From contig CP091135.1 in assembly GCA_021582655.1 (NCBI GenBank), positions 1,138,665 to 1,179,097 on the forward strand: a DNA stretch of 40,433 nucleotides, given 5' to 3'. Origin of the DNA: Nitrosomonas sp. (GTDB lineage Bacteria; Pseudomonadota; Gammaproteobacteria; Burkholderiales; Nitrosomonadaceae). The first letter of the stretch is position 1. The number at the start of each line of letters is the position of its first letter. The position numbers and the translations under genes are program-made. Positions 33,758-40,433 of this stretch are shown piece after piece. Below the pieces are notes generated by a model that saw only the letters and a list, made by a program, of their open reading frames with translations, did no database searches and was not told the DNA's origin.

Positions 33758-34127
33758 CCTTCCAACCGATCACTCTGATTAGAATCCGTGCTGCATTTTT
33801 GCCACAACCCGTATCGGCATACTCACTTCGTTTGAACTTAATGCGTACGAATCTTTAATTTTCTAACAATCTGCTTGATAAAATCCGACCCTATTACACG
33901 GTTTTCTGATTGCTTTTTTAGCTTTCTAAAACTGGAGCGGTTTGTCTTGACATTCTAAATAATCCACAATTCTAGGTGTTTACTGAGAGGGGTCTCGCGA
34001 CAACCACAACGAATCCGAATACCATTCTCAATCTATTGATATTTAATGATTATTAAACAGGGAAAATAATTAGGCAATCTAAGAAAAATCTTTAGGAATT
34101 TAAAAGTTAGGTATCGATCCAACTCAA

Positions 34128-34162
34128 TTATTCACAAAGTTATCCACAGAAATTGTGGATAA
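34128..34162. promoter_or_regulatory. Cluster of three DnaA boxes
   Basis: TTATTCACA (34128-34136), TTATCCACA (34140-34148) and TGTGGATAA (34154-34162, reverse orientation) all match the consensus TTATNCACA exactly. The last two form an inverted pair five bases apart. An AT-rich stretch lies on both sides. This could be a replication origin, a DnaA-titrating or DnaA-reactivating site, or DnaA control of selO. No dnaA or dnaN gene is in the window, so an origin is not assumed. Confidence 0.6.
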
Positions 34163-34262
34163 TAAAATAAGATTATGTAAAACAAGATGTTTGTGTATTT
34201 TATTTTAACTCCGACATGAATACCGCCATATTGCCGAAATTTCCAAACTCATCCTATATTTC

Positions 34263-35741
34263 ATGAATGCAAAACTAAATGCTGCAACCAGCGATCTCGG
34301 CTGGCATTTTGATAATAGCTATACTCGCTTACCGGATTTTCTATTCGTAACACTAAATCCTGTACCAGTACGAGCGCCACAACTTATAGTCCTGAATCAT
34401 AAACTTGCCGGATTACTGGGTTTGGAAACCAAGAAGTTATCGAAAACCGAGGCCGCCATGCTATTTTCCGGCAGCAAACTGCCAGATGCGGCGCAGCCGA
34501 TCGCACAGGCCTATGCGGGTCATCAATTCGGTCATTTCACGATGTTAGGTGACGGACGAGCATTATTGATCGGCGAGCATATTACACCTGCCGGGAAGCG
34601 ATTTGACGTTCAATTAAAAGGTTCAGGACAAACCAAATTTTCCCGGCGCGGGGATGGACGGGCAGCCCTTGGGCCGATGCTGCGGGAATATATTATCAGT
34701 GAAGCGATGAGCGCACTTGGCATCCCGACCACTCGCAGCCTGGCCGTTGTTACTACCGGCGAAGCAATCATGCGGGAAACTTTATTACCGGGTGCCATCT
34801 TAACTCGTGTCGCGGCCAGCCACATTCGCGTGGGCACCTTCGAATATGCCGCGGGATTAGGAAATACCGAAGGCATTAAAACGCTTGCTGATTATACAAT
34901 CAGCCGCCATTATCCCGATCTTTTCGATAGCGATAATCGGTATCTTGCATTTCTGCAGGGTGTAATCGAACGACAGGCTTCGCTAATAGCGAAATGGATG
35001 CTTGTCGGATTTATTCACGGCGTCATGAATACTGACAATATGGCCATTAGCGGAGAAACCATTGATTATGGTCCTTGCGCATTCATGGATGCCTATGATA
35101 ACAATACTGTATTTAGTTCAATTGATTATCATGGACGTTACCGCTTTCGCAATCAACCTCATATAGCCCAATGGAATCTCGCACGCTTGGCAGAAACATT
35201 GCTGCCGCTCATCGATGCAAAGTCAGACAAAGCTATTGGATTAGCCGAGCAAGCAATTAACACTTTTCCTGAGTTATTCCAGAAACATTGGTTGACCGGG
35301 ATGCGAAGAAAACTGGGTTTATTCACCGAAGAAGCCGCAGATGTACAGTTAATTGAAGATTTGCTTGCATGGATGCAAAAACATCGCGCCGATTACACCA
35401 ACAGCTTCCGCGCTTTGATATCACCAACATTACCTGCGGATGAACTATTTCATGGTGCTGAATTCGTCGCATGGTTTACAAATTGGAAAGCCAGACTTGT
35501 ACGTCAATCCGGGCTTGAGGAATCATCTCTTTCCATAATGCAAGCTAACAATCCGGTAATTATTCCACGAAATCACCGCGTCGAAGCGGCACTTGCCGCC
35601 GCTACACATAACGATTATTCATTGTTTCATCAACTACTCGCAGCGGTAACAAATCCTTTCGACAACGCACCAAAATATCACCAGTTCACAACTCCTCCGC
35701 TGCCTTCTGAATGTGTGCATCAAACATTCTGTGGAACATAG
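34263..35741 (+). CDS. selO: Protein adenylyltransferase SelO (YdiU family)
   Basis: 492 residues, near the usual bacterial length. SelO is a pseudokinase-fold enzyme that transfers AMP from ATP to Ser, Thr or Tyr of target proteins in redox stress. Motifs: [18 protein letters not shown] (83-100), the nucleotide-binding lysine in [19 protein letters not shown] (116-134), and the catalytic segment HGVMNTDN (D258) with [10 protein letters not shown] (D268). The C-terminus ends QTFCGT, with the cysteine that replaces selenocysteine of animal homologues. The ATG at 34263 has no recognisable Shine-Dalgarno; the leader is AT-rich and contains DnaA boxes about 100 bp upstream. Codon usage and composition look more AT-rich than in the genes to the left. 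Confidence 0.95.
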   Translation: MNAKLNAATSDLGWHFDNSYTRLPDFLFVTLNPVPVRAPQLIVLNHKLAGLLGLETKKLSKTEAAMLFSGSKLPDAAQPIAQAYAGHQFGHFTMLGDGRALLIGEHITPAGKRFDVQLKGSGQTKFSRRGDGRAALGPMLREYIISEAMSALGIPTTRSLAVVTTGEAIMRETLLPGAILTRVAASHIRVGTFEYAAGLGNTEGIKTLADYTISRHYPDLFDSDNRYLAFLQGVIERQASLIAKWMLVGFIHGVMNTDNMAISGETIDYGPCAFMDAYDNNTVFSSIDYHGRYRFRNQPHIAQWNLARLAETLLPLIDAKSDKAIGLAEQAINTFPELFQKHWLTGMRRKLGLFTEEAADVQLIEDLLAWMQKHRADYTNSFRALISPTLPADELFHGAEFVAWFTNWKARLVRQSGLEESSLSIMQANNPVIIPRNHRVEAALAAATHNDYSLFHQLLAAVTNPFDNAPKYHQFTTPPLPSECVHQTFCGT

Positions 35742-35772
35742 GCAAAATCAATTGAAGTACGTTTATATTGAC

Positions 35773-35811
35773 ATAAGCGAGATTACAGTAACTTACTGCA
35801 GTCCCGCTTAT
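35773..35811. terminator. Long imperfect inverted repeat between convergent genes
   Basis: The arm ATAAGCGAGATTACAGTAA is followed after one base by a near-perfect inverted copy with 16 of 19 positions paired and the rest transitions, allowing partial G-U pairing. It sits between the ends of selO (plus) and comEA (minus), where a two-way terminator is expected. No strong U-tract follows on either strand. Confidence 0.45.
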
Positions 35812-35846
35812 AATGATTTAATGCTGCATTGACTGTCAGCTATTGA

Positions 35847-36137
35847 TTACTGAGCAACCTGAGTTGCCGGTTCAGCAGTCGGTACGGATTCAACAGTAAT
35901 TGCATCACGCAATTGTTTAATGGTACCCGGACCGATACCACTGACTTTTTCCAAATCGTCAATTGCGGTAAATGATCCGACCTTCTCACGATGCTCAATA
36001 ATCGCTTTCGCTTTTGTCGGTCCAATACCTTGCAGCGTTTCTAACTCAGCCTGCGTTGCGGTATTGATATTGACCGCAGCGTAAGCGCTACTGGTTAACA
36101 ACAAGAGCAAAGCGATTACAAAAAACAATTTGTTCAT
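35847..36137 (-). CDS. comEA: ComEA-like helix-hairpin-helix DNA-binding protein
   Basis: 96 residues. A signal peptide (LFFVIALLLLLTSSAYA) is followed by VNINTATQAELETLQGIGPT and KVSGIGPGTIKQL, two helix-hairpin-helix motifs of the ComEA type, then a short Ala/Pro/Thr tail. Such short periplasmic proteins bind incoming double-stranded DNA during natural uptake in Gram-negative bacteria. The ATG follows an AAGGAG box at a spacing of 6. A perfect 10-bp inverted repeat lies in the upstream region. No other competence genes are in the window. Confidence 0.92.
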   Translation of the reverse strand: MNKLFFVIALLLLLTSSAYAAVNINTATQAELETLQGIGPTKAKAIIEHREKVGSFTAIDDLEKVSGIGPGTIKQLRDAITVESVPTAEPATQVAQ

Positions 36138-36171
36138 AGAAACTCCTTTTTCATAAGATTAAAGATCCAGC

Positions 36172-36197
36172 AACCTGTTGCAACATAGCAACAGGTT
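36172..36197. promoter_or_regulatory. Perfect inverted repeat upstream of comEA
   Basis: AACCTGTTGC, a six-base gap AACATA and GCAACAGGTT form a perfect 10-bp inverted repeat, 35 to 60 bp upstream of the comEA ATG. It could be an operator or a leader hairpin. No U-tract follows on either strand, so a terminator is less likely. Confidence 0.4.
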
Positions 36198-36368
36198 CTA
36201 ACAATATCGACTTAAATATATATAAATTTAACTAATCGTAAAAATCTTTGAATCCTTTGTGCCATCGACCCGGAACTAAAACTTATTTGATTGTCGCATT
36301 TGCTTCACGTATATTTCATTCCCCCGGAGCTGGACGGAAATTTTAATGCCGCAATTACAAAGACAACG

Positions 36369-37682
36369 ATGATAGCCAGACAATATGCGCAGGATTTGCT
36401 GAACTTTATCGACGAAAGCCCAAGTCCGTGGCACGCAGTCGCTTCGATTGAAAAAATTATTCAATCATTTCAGTTCGTCAAACTTGATGAGACAATCCGC
36501 TGGCAATTAAATACAGGCGGACGATACTATGTAGTACGCGATGATTCATCAATTATCCTATTCGTAATCGGCAAAAGGATGATCGCTGAATCCGGCTTTA
36601 AAATCGTAGGTGCGCATACTGATTCCCCCGGATTTCGAATTCGACCTAATGGTGCGACTTCAAGTAACGGAATAGCGCGATTGAGCGTAGAAATTTATGG
36701 TGGACCGATACTACCCACCTTCACTGATCGCGACCTCAGCCTGGCTGGGCGAGTCAGTTTCATCGATCATCACGGCAAACTTGCACGTAAATTAATATGT
36801 TTCGAACAATCGTTGCTACGCTTACCGAATCTTGCCATCCATATGAATCGAGGCGTCAATGAAGATGGTTTGAAGCTCCACAAACAAAATGAACTTCCGT
36901 TGCTGTTTGCGCAATTGGTGGACGAACAATTACCCCAGCATTACTTTGCAACATTACTAAAGCAAATCGCGGATCTAGATGCCGCGCAAATTCTATCTTG
37001 GGATCTGGCAGTTTATGACACGCAAAAAGGTGTCTTCTGGGGTGCCAATCAAGAGTTTATTGCGAATAGCCAGATTGACAATCTGGCCTCTTGCCATGCT
37101 GCACTACAAGCAATGTTGACAGAATCCTCATTGAACGATGCAGAGAGTACCTTGGTATGCGCCCTGTTTGATCACGAAGAAATCGGCAGTAAAAGCTACA
37201 TTGGTGCTGCAGGCAGTTTTCTTAGCGATACATTGCAACGTATTAGCTTTTCAACAACCTCAGATCAAGAAGATAATGTGCGTGCAATGGCAAACAGTTT
37301 CCTGATCAGTGCGGATATGGCACATGCCTATCACCCCAACTTTCCCACGGCTTATGATTCCGATCACAAGGTATTCGTCAACAAAGGCCCCGCGATCAAG
37401 TCGAATGCCAATCGGCGCTATAGCTCCGAAAGTATTTCCATCGCGCAGTTTATACAATGGTGCGAAGCAGTCGATATTCCCTATCAGCGCTACACACACC
37501 GTAGCGATCTGCCTTGTGGCAGTACAATTGGCCCTATCGCTTCTGCCAAACTGGGTATACGAAGTGTTGATATCGGATGCCCGATGTGGGCGATGCATAG
37601 CGTTCGAGAAAGCGCTGGGGTACAAGACCACGAATATCTAATCCGAGTGCTGCACTATTTTTTCGATAACAAAGCACAATGA
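36369..37682 (+). CDS. apeB: M18 family aminopeptidase
   Basis: 437 residues from the ATG at 36369, where the family N-terminus (YAQDLLNFIDESPSPWHAV) begins; an in-frame TTG 78 nt upstream would add residues unlike the family. It is a cytoplasmic, oligomeric, two-zinc aminopeptidase removing N-terminal residues, often acidic ones. Metal and catalytic motifs: GAHTDSPGFR (H83, D85), FDHEEIGSKSYIGAAGS, ISADMAHAYHPNF and CGSTIGPIASAK, with a final CPMWAMHSVRE supplying the last histidine. The Shine-Dalgarno is weak. It is divergent from comEA and convergent with copD. Confidence 0.94.
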   Translation: MIARQYAQDLLNFIDESPSPWHAVASIEKIIQSFQFVKLDETIRWQLNTGGRYYVVRDDSSIILFVIGKRMIAESGFKIVGAHTDSPGFRIRPNGATSSNGIARLSVEIYGGPILPTFTDRDLSLAGRVSFIDHHGKLARKLICFEQSLLRLPNLAIHMNRGVNEDGLKLHKQNELPLLFAQLVDEQLPQHYFATLLKQIADLDAAQILSWDLAVYDTQKGVFWGANQEFIANSQIDNLASCHAALQAMLTESSLNDAESTLVCALFDHEEIGSKSYIGAAGSFLSDTLQRISFSTTSDQEDNVRAMANSFLISADMAHAYHPNFPTAYDSDHKVFVNKGPAIKSNANRRYSSESISIAQFIQWCEAVDIPYQRYTHRSDLPCGSTIGPIASAKLGIRSVDIGCPMWAMHSVRESAGVQDHEYLIRVLHYFFDNKAQ

Positions 37683-37771
37683 TTGCAAACTTAACCCATT
37701 AACAATCAATGCGGCTCGTGGCAAAAATTTGCTTTTAACAACAAAATACCAGAAAGCGCCAAACTGAGTGT

Positions 37772-39814
37772 CTAACGGACATATTCGTCTGAAAATACGG
37801 ATATTATTTGCTCACGATTAAGTGCATCAATTTGCTTTTCTAACACTCCGATATCGGACCATCCAAACTGATCCCAAGCCGGGATCCAGCGTGCACGCAT
37901 GTATCCGTTTTTATCAAGCATAAACTCGATATGCTCCAGATTAACTCCTTTTCCGATTATATCTGGATAACCAAGTGTGCGCCGCCACAACATATAACTG
38001 CTAACAATTTCATCTCCACCATGCAAAATTAAATGAAACGGCAAAGATTCCCTTATTTCCGTCAACTCACCAGTGCCTAATTCCGTAATCGGTACCGCGA
38101 TAACCTCAGTATTTTTATTCTTTAATTGGCCGTATGCTTGCGATAATTGCGCCAATCTTTCATTCGATTGCGGCCAAGTGAATAGGATAAGCAATACGTT
38201 TCCTTTGCTGCGATATTCTTGTAAGTTGCCTTGATATCCATCCTGCCCGGTAAAAGAAAAAACTGGCGGCCTTGCAAAGGCTTTATCAGGAACAACATTT
38301 GGCGACAAAATTCTAGCCTGATACCCTCTGGACAATGCATGAAGATAGTTCACCAAATCCCATCGATCATCATCAGTCAATTTTTCAACAAAACCAGGCA
38401 TATCAGTACCCTTCATGCCATAAGTAATCCAGTTATAGAAATCACCGGGGGTATGATCCACAGTATGAAGCTCCATCAGCAGATCCGGCAATTTTGTGGA
38501 TAATGTTCTCGATTTAATCCCGTTTCCCATACCTTGTACACCATGGCATTCCAAACAATGCTGCGCATAGAGTGCCGAACCATTCGCGATTGAAGCAGCA
38601 TCAAACGAAACCGTAGGCTTACGATAGGTTTCTGAATATGCCTCTATCGCGAGAGGAGGCAAGATAATCACAAATGAAGCGATAACAAACAACACCGGTA
38701 TACCAATTAGCCGCTTCAGACTCCATTGTCGCGCAAAACCAATTACTGCTACAGATGCAGCAAGTATCAAAACTACAAAACCACTCCACACTTGCAAAGC
38801 AACATTGGGCTTATTCCACGTGGCGGTAATTGAGAATCTGAAGGGAAAAAACCAATCATCAATAGATGCATTTTTTACAGGCTCGGCATTGGCAATTAAT
38901 GTCGCAATAAGTAGCAAAATGAATGCGAAAAGAAATTCAACACCAACCCAATTCCTCATACCTTGCAAACCACGCCGCATTTCAGGTATTGCACCATTAT
39001 TAGCCAATAGAGGTAACCAATAGGACCGTATCGAAGCTGCTATGATTAAAATAACCCCAAGAAGCGCGACCTTGCCACTTAGCAACAACCCATAGGATGT
39101 AGCAACCAAAGCTGCATAAAAACCTTCGAGCAAGTGATTTGCAATCCAAATCCCGGTCACGATAATCAAACACATTATCGGCAATGCAACTGCAGAGAAA
39201 CGCTTTATGGTCTCAATCACAAATGACTTCGACTCAGGAAGATTCAGGGTATGCTTATCATCATAGATAAGAAGCAAAAGCGCTGGTAGTGCGCCAAACC
39301 AAGCGCCGGCAAAAATCAAGTGAAGTGCATAGGGTACATACGAGGAAAGCGATAATTCATCGGCTGCAATATGACTGGTCAATGAACCGACAAGAAGCGG
39401 AACAGTCGCAAAAAAAGCACATAATACATATCGCCAACGTGTTTTTTCAGCCGCATTAATCAGATATAAAACAAAAAATATCAGCAACAATGATGCTGCC
39501 ACACGCCATAACCAAACCTGACCCACGTGTGTATCACGTAAAATGTTAAACCAGACACTTTGTTGCCACAGATTGCTCATAGAGCCCGTCATCTGTGCAA
39601 CGATGGTGATCAGGCCAACAAGCAAACAAACTGGAATACTAAATGCCAGCCATAAAAACAATCGCTCTAAACGCTGTATCCAACTCCCTGAATAAACTAG
39701 ATGAACAAACTTATTGGAATGAGCAATCGCTATGAATAAACAACTTCCCAATACTACAAAATTCGCCGCAAGTTGTAACCATCGTGCAATTGTTGCAATA
39801 ACCTCCACCATCAT
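37772..39814 (-). CDS. copD: CopD-type copper protein fused to cytochrome c and a thioredoxin-like domain
   Basis: 680 residues in three parts. Residues 1-390 form a polytopic CopD domain with about nine or more membrane helices (HLIFAGAWFGALPALLLLIY is typical). Residues about 405-500 are a c-type cytochrome domain with CLECH (C420-H424) and probable axial ligand M472 (GTDMPGF). Residues about 515-675 look like a SCO/peroxiredoxin-type thioredoxin fold, but the active-site cysteines are missing (FTWPQS at 545-550). CopD is thought to import copper from CopC. The fused haem domain suggests electron transfer to copper or to the partner. This fused form is what I expect after amo genes in Nitrosomonas-type bacteria. 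The start overlaps the copC stop (TAATG). Confidence 0.9.
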   Translation of the reverse strand: MMVEVIATIARWLQLAANFVVLGSCLFIAIAHSNKFVHLVYSGSWIQRLERLFLWLAFSIPVCLLVGLITIVAQMTGSMSNLWQQSVWFNILRDTHVGQVWLWRVAASLLLIFFVLYLINAAEKTRWRYVLCAFFATVPLLVGSLTSHIAADELSLSSYVPYALHLIFAGAWFGALPALLLLIYDDKHTLNLPESKSFVIETIKRFSAVALPIMCLIIVTGIWIANHLLEGFYAALVATSYGLLLSGKVALLGVILIIAASIRSYWLPLLANNGAIPEMRRGLQGMRNWVGVEFLFAFILLLIATLIANAEPVKNASIDDWFFPFRFSITATWNKPNVALQVWSGFVVLILAASVAVIGFARQWSLKRLIGIPVLFVIASFVIILPPLAIEAYSETYRKPTVSFDAASIANGSALYAQHCLECHGVQGMGNGIKSRTLSTKLPDLLMELHTVDHTPGDFYNWITYGMKGTDMPGFVEKLTDDDRWDLVNYLHALSRGYQARILSPNVVPDKAFARPPVFSFTGQDGYQGNLQEYRSKGNVLLILFTWPQSNERLAQLSQAYGQLKNKNTEVIAVPITELGTGELTEIRESLPFHLILHGGDEIVSSYMLWRRTLGYPDIIGKGVNLEHIEFMLDKNGYMRARWIPAWDQFGWSDIGVLEKQIDALNREQIISVFSDEYVR

Positions 39815-40227
39815 TACTGCATTCTAACTTTCACATTAAAATCATAATTAGATTCAATAACATGCCCATCCACAGACATGACACGATAATGCACGGTATA
39901 ACGCCCGGGCTCAATCTGAGGCAATTTCAATACAAGTGACTTCGGATCATCGGCAACAGCTTCCGGACTATTTTCGGTTACAGCATTCTTGTTCGCATCA
40001 CGTACGACGACTGACGCATAGGTACCTTCAATCTTCTCATTAAACCAAAGTTGAATCTGCTTCGGTGACACATTTAAAGTTGATCTACGTGGCGGATCGG
40101 ATTTAACTAAAGTAGCGTGCGCCATAGCCACTCCGGCCTGCAATGACAAAGCAAATAACATCAATAATATAGCCGAGTTAATTATCACTCTTTTGACAAT
40201 ATGATCAAGCGATTGTTTGATAATCAC
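39814..40227 (-). CDS. copC: Periplasmic copper-binding protein CopC
   Basis: 137 residues. The signal peptide ends at VAMA so that the mature protein begins HATLVKSDPPRRS, giving the N-terminal histidine used as Cu(II) ligand. The second site motif SVDGHVIESNY supplies the other conserved Asp and His. The protein carries copper in the periplasm and hands it to CopD, coded directly downstream with a 1-nt overlap. The GTG at 40225-40227 follows an AAAGGA box at a spacing of about 6. The 93-bp gap to the gene upstream has no terminator with a U-tract, so it could share the upstream transcript. Confidence 0.94.
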   Translation of the reverse strand: MIIKQSLDHIVKRVIINSAILLMLFALSLQAGVAMAHATLVKSDPPRRSTLNVSPKQIQLWFNEKIEGTYASVVVRDANKNAVTENSPEAVADDPKSLVLKLPQIEPGRYTVHYRVMSVDGHVIESNYDFNVKVRMQ

Positions 40228-40320
40228 AGTCTGTCCTTTGAAAATTTATATTCTTCATCTCAGATTCACTCTGATAAGATGAGTTCAAGTTCACTTCTCA
40301 TAATCAAAAAAACTCTAATC

Positions 40321-40433
40321 TTAGGCAGCGCCCCCGGATTTCTTTTTCCGGGTCATCAGGAAAGCGGCGGCGCCTGCCACAACCAGCAATACCGGCACAA
40401 TAATCATAGCTTTAGGTGTAGGACGGCCTTCCC
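40321..40433 (-). CDS. C-terminal membrane anchor of a cut-off gene, probably amoD
   Basis: The last 37 codons of a frame that enters from the right edge: EGRPTPKAMIIVPVLLVVAG, then AAAFLMTRKKKSGGAA and stop. This is one membrane helix followed by a basic tail, so the main domain should be outside the cytoplasm. In Nitrosomonas-type ammonia oxidisers the order amoC-amoA-amoB-amoE-amoD-copC-copD is known, and AmoD/PmoD proteins end in one membrane helix. Position and topology fit amoD or its paralogue, but only the anchor is visible, so the name is an inference. Confidence 0.5.
   Translation of the reverse strand, partial: EGRPTPKAMIIVPVLLVVAGAAAFLMTRKKKSGGAA

Larger units (their letters stand above)
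33528..34262. other. 735-bp divergent non-coding region before selO and the YcnI-like gene
   Basis: It holds the YcnI-like promoter with its operator (33630-33675), a second operator copy (33741-33757), a long AT-rich middle, and a tight cluster of DnaA boxes (34128-34162). TAATCCACA at 33960-33968 is one mismatch from a further DnaA box. I see no open frame with coding character. No Shine-Dalgarno precedes selO, whose leader (34163-34262) is AT-rich. A small RNA cannot be excluded. Confidence 0.55.

Noticed and set aside
33947-33952. Perfect TTGACA on the plus strand, possible -35 box for selO
   Set aside because: No acceptable -10 box lies 16-19 nt downstream (TTCTAG at 17 nt), and it is about 310 bp from the start codon.
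40256-40281. Imperfect hairpin in the gap between the cut-off gene and copC
   Set aside because: The stem is broken by a 3-nt bulge and no U-tract follows, so it is not called as a terminator. It could still be an RNA processing site.
1-40433. tRNA, rRNA, CRISPR arrays, riboswitches and intact transposases
   Set aside because: None recognised on either strand by reading. A dedicated covariance-model search was not possible.

Overview
The window looks like the chromosome of an ammonia-oxidising betaproteobacterium of the Nitrosomonas type. The main reasons are a copC gene followed by a copD gene fused to a c-type cytochrome, with the tail of a membrane-anchored protein just upstream (the arrangement found downstream of amoCAB in these bacteria), and gene families typical of Betaproteobacteria. 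The genus is an inference. No tRNA, rRNA, CRISPR array or intact insertion sequence was found.

Layout. Bases 1-981 hold the N-terminal part of a polysaccharide flippase. Bases 1069-13791, all on the minus strand, form a complete chemosensory cluster: CheW, CheR with TPRs, a ParA/MinD-like ATPase, a second CheW, a soluble triple-PAS receptor, a CheA with a receiver domain, CheB, a hybrid histidine kinase with a phosphotransfer domain, and a receiver-EAL c-di-GMP phosphodiesterase. It resembles the Wsp/ACF class, but the output is a phosphodiesterase instead of a diguanylate cyclase. Directly upstream on the same strand lie a di-haem RoxA-like lipoprotein and pgi. Bases 17343-18930 are a debris-like stretch in which two diverged copies (about 145 bp each) of a MITE-like element flank a CBS-domain gene. 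Then come acs and an MBL-fold hydrolase on the plus strand.

Bases 21954-26112 (minus) hold a tightly overlapping AmmeMemoRadiSam operon (MEMO, AMMECR1, radical SAM) followed by an alpha/beta hydrolase and a GIDE-domain membrane protein with an EF-hand. A secreted lipase-like protein follows.

Bases 27517-33527 (minus) are the most unusual part: a YcnI-like secreted protein, an unknown secreted protein, a TlpA-like thioredoxin, a tiny DUF4266 lipoprotein ending in a Gly/Cys tail, a 923-residue DUF3570 barrel protein fused to a second His/Met-rich barrel domain, and ApbE. Two promoters in this region carry the same perfect operator, TGCGACA-N3-TGTCGCA, directly against the -35 box and the same distance from a GATAAT -10 box. 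A terminator lies between the two units, so a shared regulator very probably controls them. I infer a copper- or redox-linked envelope system.

The region 33528-34262 is non-coding and holds three perfect DnaA boxes within 35 bp. To its right lie selO, comEA, an M18 aminopeptidase, the CopD-cytochrome c-thioredoxin fusion, copC, and the C-terminal tail of a probable amoD. The right third and the first kilobase look more AT-rich than the middle.
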